Shown here one piece after another: positions 57,541 through 64,000 of a stretch of 64,000 nucleotides of DNA. A program made the position numbers and the translations under genes. The notes beneath the pieces are model-generated. The model was not told where the DNA came from and searched no databases. It was given only the letters and a program-made list of their open reading frames with translations. Each line of letters starts with the position of its first letter. The stretch's first letter is position 1. Source of the DNA: Gonatopus flavifemur (lineage: Eukaryota; Arthropoda; Insecta; Hymenoptera; Dryinidae); assembly GCA_018340375.1 (NCBI GenBank), contig JAFFJZ010000026.1, positions 1,302,001 to 1,366,000 of the forward strand, in the 5' to 3' direction.

Positions 57541-58785
57541 TCAAGTTTAAAATTCCGGCTCTGTACATAGCTTGGAGAACATATAATAAGCGAAGCCGAT
57601 ATGGAAACAATACTGTAAAAATGTCATCTAAAAAGCCCAGAATTTTTTTCGATTATTCCAATATATTGTATATTATTGCAATTTATATCCTACTTATTAG
57701 ATGAACCTCATTTTTTAATGTCAAATTGTTTCAATGAAATTTGGTTATCAATTTAAAAGAATTTCAATTAAGAATCAAATTCAATTGAAAAAACTGTGAA
57801 TTAAGGATTAAATTCGATTTTCAATTGCATTTTTCTTCAATCATCTAATTTACAATCATGGTACGTCGTTATTAAGTATAATTCAGGAGGCAATTCCGTG
57901 TATGACGTGAATCGGGGGACGAGCGATGGCTCAATGTGGAAGCATCGTGCAGCATTAATCCCAGAATGCGGGAGCTGGCGGTGCCCACCGTGCAGTCGTT
58001 GGGAACTACAACAGACCTACCGTGCGTCTTTGTGGAAGTCAGAGGATTAACATGGAGTCTTTTTCTCTGCTTCCAGATATCAGTAACATCCGAGTAGTCA
58101 TAAAGAGTCGCGGGGTGAGGGCCTCCAGCTCTCCCATTATGGGATCACTAAAGCGTAAGCAACGTAAAAACTTCTGGGATCTATTTTCATGTGGAAATTA
58201 CCATCCATGGATTTTCCTCATAAATTCTGTGTGAGGGCGATGTACGTCATCGGTGGTGGTATAGAATGGCAGTATTGGTACATATCTCTGGAACAATCAC
58301 GGGACATGGAATATGGTACAGAGTATTAAATAATACACGGGCAATAACGGTTCACTATGCTTGGCAGTTCAATATTTTGCCACGCTTGGACCAGTTTTTG
58401 GTATTATAGCATTTTCGACCTGGGTATATTATTATTATATTCTGGCACAATTTAGGACGTATTTTCTTAATATAAGAGGAGGGCTTGTCATCTCCTCCAA
58501 AAACAATCAATGTTCTTCCTTGATAGAAATCATTCCATCTCGGGCTGGTACGGCAAGGGAACCAGCAAGACCTTCTAGTTACCTCCTTTCACCGATAAAG
58601 AAATGCTGAGAATGATTTCTGCTAGGAGTCTCTTTTCTTTCTATCGTATTATCCCGAGTGGAAAAATTTTAGAAATTATATTTAATTTATATATAATTCA
58701 ATATAGGTTATGTATTAGTATGTAAGATATTACGATGTGGTAAGAATGTACGATAGAAAATTCATGAGTACAAATATTTTATCGA
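57541..58785. other. Spacer; one GC-richer island, no gene identified
   Basis: 57890-58250 is clearly richer in G+C than its surroundings and has no long open frame on either strand. I could not match it to a known gene or repeat, and I see no transposon ends bounding it. Confidence 0.35.
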
Positions 58786-59080
58786 ACACAGTAAAAAAAA
58801 TTCCGTCATTGTGTAAAAAAGAAGTACGTGTCAAAATTCAAGTGTTGAATATTCAACTACGTGTTAAAATTCAAGTGTTGAATATTCAACACTTTTGTGT
58901 GTTCATTCAACACACTGATCAAATGATGTTCGATCGATTCATTTTCAACACATTAAAATGTTATTCGAGTTCAAATTAACACTTTATAAGTGTTACTCTG
59001 GAATCAACACACGTTGAGTGTGAAGAAAAATGGTTAACATTTGCTTGTGTGTTGAATTTGACGAAAAATTTTTTACTGTG
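58786..59080. repeat. MITE built from GTGTTGAATATTCAACAC motifs
   Basis: Tips ACACAGTAAAAAAAATTCCGTC and GACGAAAAATTTTTTACTGTGT are inverted. The interior is mostly the palindromic motif GTGTTGAATATTCAACAC, with a direct duplication of about 32 bp at 58828 and 58860. Confidence 0.8.
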
Positions 59081-60030
59081 TAATGAAACAATGGAATTGG
59101 ACTCCTTTGTCGTTTTCTATGGCCCATGTATGAACGTTTTCCAGTATCCACTATATACTACTCATACACGGAAAAAAATGTTTAGGTTCATTACGAAGAT
59201 TTCTTGGTATCCCAGCTAAACGATATCACTGGATTTCGTTGAGATAGAAGTTTAGCTGTAGGAAATAAACTTGATCGCTGATGGAATATAGTTTTAATTA
59301 CTGAAATATTCAGCGATGACGTCTATATTTTCACTCCAAAAGAGCGACTGGATTGTACGGGTGCGACACCTAAACAGAATTAGCTGCACAGTCTAGCTAA
59401 CTACTTTAGCTGTAACAGATAGAATTTTTCACTGGTGTTTCCAAGTGAGCTCACATGGCAGTAGGGCTTATGCATTTTCAAAAGTATTCTGGAAGGGACG
59501 TTCAAGATATTCCATGCATTATGAAAAGAACAATTCGGGGAAGATTCTTTCTAAAGAACGAATCATTCTCAAATCTTGTTCTTTCCATGTTGCATAAGAC
59601 ATCTTGAAGATGTTTTTTAGAATACTTTTGGAACTGCCTAACCTCTATCGTTATGTGGGAGGTGATCATGAATTCCCACTGGAATATGAACATTCTGTTT
59701 GCAGCATTCTTACATCGTGTGAAAACGCTATCAGTCGGCTTGACTTCGGATATCTTGAAATGATATTTTTCAATATCAAAACGTTAATATCATATCATAA
59801 TTGAAAAGTCAACATAATCATGAACTGAATTTCAAAATAAACTCCAATTGTTAGATGCTTAGGATAACCTCGATTTGAAATGTCATTATTCGAGCCAAAA
59901 GCTTCTGTACTCCTAATCGGAAGCTTACCTATTCCTATACTGCTCGCAGGATTCCACACATTTCGAATGATTCGATGAATTCCGAAATATTGGTGAATGA
60001 GGTTCATTTCTAGATTATATTTTCCCATTT

Positions 60031-60237
60031 TGCTGAAGTTGGGGTCGTTTATTGGAACGAATTAATAATCGAATAACACAATATTCAGCTGTTGAAGATC
60101 AAAAAATCTTGCAGGGAATCTTTGAACGATATTTCCAGTTTCAAGGAGTCAAATCGAGAAGATAAACGACGGTGATTTATCAAATTTTGTGATTTTGAAT
60201 TTTCGTTTCGTTTCTATGAACGATTCAAACTTCCACA
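60031..60237. repeat. MITE family A copy
   Basis: TGCTGAAGTT...CGTTTATTGGAACGAATT on the left and TTTCGTTTCTATGAACGATTCAAACTTCC on the right are inverted. It is the fourth copy of the family also seen at 16785, 25395 and 50720. Confidence 0.82.
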
Positions 60238-60449
60238 ACATATTTTTTCATGATTCGTGATGTCTAAGTTTTCACATAACGACCAACGAAATACTTAACC
60301 TCGAAGGAACTTCAATTCACGAATATCTCGAAATTTATTGAATATATTCAAAGTTTAATAATAAGTTTGATCAAGTAACATGAAAATAAACTTTCGATCG
60401 TAATGTGTTTGAAGACATTCCATCCATGTAGAGCTGAGACATCGACATA

Positions 60450-61771
60450 CGAGGTGTGTTCAAAAAGTAAGGTGACTTTTCAAATTTCGCGGGCAACGTA
60501 CTTTCGATTATCGATTTTTTTGTTTTGTTATGTTGGCACACTCTTCCCGAACATCTGTACCAAGTTTCAAGTGTATAGCATTTTTTGTTTGGTTGTGAGA
60601 GGCGTAAAGGTTATGAGTGTTTTGCGTGCTCGGCGATTTCTTGCTATCGAAAAATATGGATCAAAGGATTTGCATCAAATTTTGTGTAAAAAATAAAATA
60701 AAGTGCTCCGAAACACTTAAAATGTTGACAGTAGCATACGGTGAAACTGTTCTGAGTAAAAAAAATGTTTACAAGTGGTACAAACTCTTCCAAGATGGCC
60801 GGGAAGATGCCAATGACGAGCCTCGCTCTGGACGCCCAAGCACGTCAACAACTGATGAAAACGTTCAACCAGTGAAGAAAATTGTTTTGGAAAATCGTCG
60901 AATCACTATCAGAGAAGTTGCTGAGGATGTTGGTTTATCGCTTGGCTCGTGCCATGAAATTTTTTCTAACGTTTTGGGCATGAGACGTGTGTCAGCGAAG
61001 TTTGTTCCGAAATTGCTAAATTTTGACCAAAAGAACCGTCGCATGAGCATCGCTCAAGAACTGTTGAATGACGTCAACGACGACCCAGATTTACTCAAAA
61101 GGGTTATAACTGGTGACGAATCATGGGTATATGGTTATGATGTCGAAACCAAAGTCCAATCGTCCCAATGGAAGACCCTAGATGAGCCAAGACCGAAAAG
61201 AGCACGCCAAGTTCGATCAAATGTCAAAGTTTTGCTCACTGTTTTCTTCGATTACCATGGCGTGGTGCATCAGGAGTTCTTACCATATGGTCGTACAGTC
61301 AATAAACAGTATTATCTTGAAGTTATGCGCCGTTTGCGAGAAGCAATACGAAGAAAACGTCCAGAATTGTGGAAAAATAATTCATGGCTTTTGCATCACG
61401 ATAATGCCCCTGCTCACTCGTCTTTGCTTGTGAGAGATTTTTTGGCCAAAAACAACACCACAATCATGCCTCAGCCACCATATTCGCCGGATTTGGCCCC
61501 ATGTGACTTTTTCTTGTTCCCAAAACTAAAGAGACCTATGAAAGGACGGAGATTTGCAACGATTGAAGAGATAAAGACTGCATCGCTGGAAGAGCTCAAG
61601 GCTATACCGAAAAGTGCTTATGAGAAGTGCTTTGAGGATTGGAAAAACCGTTGGCATAAGTGTATTGTATCTGAGGGGGATTACTTTGAAGGGGACAACA
61701 TAAATATTAATAAATAAATAAATATTTTTTCTTAAAAATACAAAGTCACCTTACTTTTTGAACACACCTCG
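60450..61771 (+). mobile_element. Mariner (DD34D) element, apparently intact
   Basis: 1322 bp with perfect inverted ends of about 30 bp starting CGAGGTGTGTTCAAAAAGTA, and TA at 60448-60449 and 61772-61773. The transposase frame is full length. It lies exactly at the TA that borders the foldback element starting at 61774. Confidence 0.96.
60656..61717 (+). CDS. Mariner transposase, full length
   Basis: The start is placed at MDQRICIKFCVKNKIKCSE, the usual beginning of this family; the frame opens 13 codons earlier without family sequence. The product is 353 residues with no stop or frameshift. The N-terminal region has two helix-turn-helix units (about 5-50 and 70-110, the latter with ITIREVAEDVGLSLGSCHEI), joined by DEPRSGRPSTS. 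The catalytic triad is complete: ITGDESWVY (first D), HHDNAPAHSS (second D) and SPDLAPCDFFLFPKLK (third D), with exactly 34 residues between the second and third D. It cuts and pastes the element at TA sites. Intact ends and an intact gene make this the best candidate for an autonomous DNA transposon here; activity itself is not shown. Confidence 0.96.
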   Translation: MDQRICIKFCVKNKIKCSETLKMLTVAYGETVLSKKNVYKWYKLFQDGREDANDEPRSGRPSTSTTDENVQPVKKIVLENRRITIREVAEDVGLSLGSCHEIFSNVLGMRRVSAKFVPKLLNFDQKNRRMSIAQELLNDVNDDPDLLKRVITGDESWVYGYDVETKVQSSQWKTLDEPRPKRARQVRSNVKVLLTVFFDYHGVVHQEFLPYGRTVNKQYYLEVMRRLREAIRRKRPELWKNNSWLLHHDNAPAHSSLLVRDFLAKNNTTIMPQPPYSPDLAPCDFFLFPKLKRPMKGRRFATIEEIKTASLEELKAIPKSAYEKCFEDWKNRWHKCIVSEGDYFEGDNININK

Positions 61772-61773
61772 TA

Positions 61774-63626
61774 CAGGGTGATTCAAAATTCACGCACTCT
61801 TTTTTGGGAGTAGATTCCTGATGAAATTCTAAAACGATTTGACCTTTTGCACAATGCTCTCCGACGCATAATTCCCGAGATATAATCAATTAAAGTTGAC
61901 TAATTATGAGGTGGATCCATCGGTCATTCAGGAGTGTCATAACAGAACAAGAGAGGAAGGTGCTTGCAGAGGGCGCTCATACGATCAGCTGATCGTTATA
62001 ATCGATACGATTTACCAACATACAAATTGGTAAATTTTCTATGTAGAACGATTGAATTCGTCGACACTGTGGAAAAATTGATTATTGTCATGAATTCTTA
62101 TCACGATATGCTGTAGGTGAAAGTTGTAATTTGAGTAATGATTTTTATTACGCAGACAAATGTAAAATAGTGTTATTTCGTAGGGATAGGGATTCAAGTG
62201 GGAGAAAAAAGTATAACTACTCGTTTTCAATCAGAATTTTCATGTAAAGAAGAAAACATGAGAATTTTCATTCATCCGATACCCAATTTGAACGGTTTGA
62301 TTAGTAAGTTTAACACAAGAGATTGGATTCCGAATCCTGTATTCTGATTGGTCGAGAATCAATGTATGTTAGATCAATCCTCGGCCGTTCCAAATGATTC
62401 TTCTGAAGAATGTGTTTTCGACTTATCCCAACCACAACATTGAACAATGATGAATTTATTCGAATTCACCCTTTTTACATCATTCGATGATTATAAAGGG
62501 TTTATCAAACGTTAATAACTTACTTGAGATCACTCAAGATCATTCATGTTTAAATCAAAATCTAATTCACATTGTAATCAAATTCGAGCGCGTTTCTACG
62601 TGTAGAAAATGTATTTGTCCTAAAAAGGGCGGATTTGGTTAATCTTCAAAGACAATTCTTTCTCCATTTGAAATAACAATATGCCCTTTGAAGTCATATG
62701 TGCTTTAAATGAAACTGTTTCGAGCTGTCACCTGATTGGTTGATTCGTATCACGAATAGTTGATTTAAGATAAACAAACCGTATGTGATTACAATGTCAA
62801 TCAAGTGCAATGATTGGGTCGAATACGATGTCACACCTTGTATTTTCGTCAAAATTGATGAATTCTGCAAGTTGAAGTAAGTTATTAACGTTCGATAAAC
62901 CCTTTATAATCATCGAATGATGTAAAAAGGGTGAATTCGAATAAACTCATCATTGTTGAATGTTGTGTTTGGGATAAGTCGAAAACACATTCTTCAGAAG
63001 AATCATTTGAAACGGCCGAGGATTGATCTAACATACATTGATTCTCGACCAATCAGAATACAGGATTCGGAATCCAATCTCTTGTGTTAAACTTACTAAT
63101 CAAACCGTTCAAATTGGGTATCGGATGAATGAAAATTCTCATGTTTTCTTTTTCACATGAAAATTCTGATTGAAAACGAGTAGTTATACTTTTTTCTCCC
63201 ACTTGAATCCCTATCCCTACGAAATAACATTATTTCACATTTGTCTGCGTAATAAAAATCATTACTGAAATTACAACTTTCACCTACAGCATATCGTGAT
63301 AAGAATTCATGACAATAATCAATTTTTCCACAGTGTCGACGAATTCAATCGTTCTACATAGAAAATTTACCAATTTGTATGTTGGTAAATCGTATCGATT
63401 ATAACGATCAGCTGATCGTATGAGCGCCCTCTGCAAGCACCTTCCTCTCTTGTTCTGTTATGACACTCCTGAATGACCGATGGATCCACCTCATAATTAG
63501 TCAACTTTAATTAATTATATCTCGGAAATTATGCGTCGGAGAGCATTGTGCAAAAGGACAAATCGTTTTAGAATTTCATCAGGAATCTACTCCCAAAGAA
63601 GAGTGCGGGAATTTTGAATCACCCTG
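61774..63626. repeat. 1.85-kb foldback transposon with arms of about 750 bp
   Basis: The tip CAGGGTGATTCAAAATTC has its complement ending at 63626 (GAATCACCCTG), with TA on both sides (61772-61773 and 63627-63628). Near-continuous inverted similarity extends to about 62525 and from about 62875, with a 350-bp unique centre. The arms carry ACGATCAGCTGATCGT, a palindrome within the palindrome. No transposase is encoded. The TA target and TACAGGGTG tip are shared with the DD41D transposon at 35097..37128. Confidence 0.95.
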
Positions 63627-63628
63627 TA

Positions 63629-64000
63629 TAAGAACTGAACATTTCGCGATACAATCTTCGTGTATTATTGGCGTAAAGTGGTAGAAACCAAATAAACATC
63701 CAAACATTAGCTGTCCTCGTTTAGGTGTAGTTCCCAAACAAGGAAGCTGTGTGAGTTATATAATAATAGGAGTAACTTAGAATTATGCTGTATGTTCGTG
63801 ATTAATAAACTGCATTACAAACAGTGATAAATACGTTTTTCAAATTTGTCGTGAATGACAGCTAAACGGTTAATGCATTTTAATTATTCCTTCTCGCAGT
63901 TGTAAATTAATTTATTGTGAGTCTGGCTATATTCCATCAGCTATATATTTCTTTCTATTACAGTGAAGTCATTTTTTTCCCTGTATATGGCTTATATGTG
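63629..64000. other. Right flank, no gene seen
   Basis: AT-rich sequence after the foldback element up to the window end. I see no open frame or transposon end. Confidence 0.45.

Noticed and set aside
59167..59440. Another CACGGAAAAAAA-type MITE
   Set aside because: The left end fits, but the right end (TTTTTCACTGGTG) does not match it as an inverted repeat, so the boundary is not supported.

Overview
This is a 64 kb piece of an AT-rich, gene-poor eukaryotic nuclear genome, almost certainly an arthropod and most likely an insect. The evidence is the mobile-element set: a Ty3/gypsy-type LTR retrotransposon with very short LTRs, a BEL/Pao element, DD34D mariners, a DD41D Tc1/mariner relative, hAT remnants, an R1-like LINE 3' end, and dozens of TA-flanked MITEs and foldback elements. 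GT/AG introns and the absence of operons, rRNA and bacterial signals agree. I cannot name the species.

Layout. 1-6.0 kb: flanking DNA, then a complete, apparently intact gypsy-type element (1356..6008) with 170-bp LTRs, a 5-bp target duplication and one uninterrupted gag-pol frame. 7.5-12.3 kb: a non-autonomous element with CAGGGTTCCC termini, carrying a dead mariner whose right end was hit by a 5'-truncated LINE. 12.9-13.7 kb: a foldback and a MITE. 13.8-19.6 kb: exons of the only candidate cellular (non-transposon) gene I can see, of unrecognised family. Its 3.9-kb intron holds two nested CAGGGTG-terminated transposons, and its third intron holds a MITE. 20.5-37.4 kb: a 444-bp satellite array split by a 12.5-kb BEL/Pao element (22198..34746) and by a DD41D transposon (35097..37128). 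The BEL leader is itself split by a 4.5-kb spliced-transposase DNA transposon of unassigned superfamily (23719..28213). 37.6-40.9 kb: a 135-bp minisatellite of about 22 units. 41.4-60.3 kb: a graveyard of MITEs, foldbacks, short-motif repeat fields, hAT, mariner and LINE fragments. 60.4-63.6 kb: an intact-looking mariner inserted exactly at the TA flanking a 1.85-kb foldback element with arms of about 750 bp.

Insertion order can be read from target duplications. The satellite came first; BEL inserted into it, then the 4.5-kb transposon into BEL, with MITEs in that transposon's introns. Mariner preceded LINE at 9-11 kb, and the foldback preceded mariner at 60-63 kb. Two proteins look competent (gypsy gag-pol and the 353-aa mariner transposase) and a third has an open frame (the DD41D transposase). 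The BEL polyprotein, the first mariner, the 4.5-kb transposon's transposase and the smaller fragments are broken. The best candidate for something undescribed is the 4.5-kb transposon: TGCCGGGC ends, 5-bp duplication, four-exon transposase with an RNase H-like D/D/CxHH/E arrangement. The polar CAGGG-terminated families come next.
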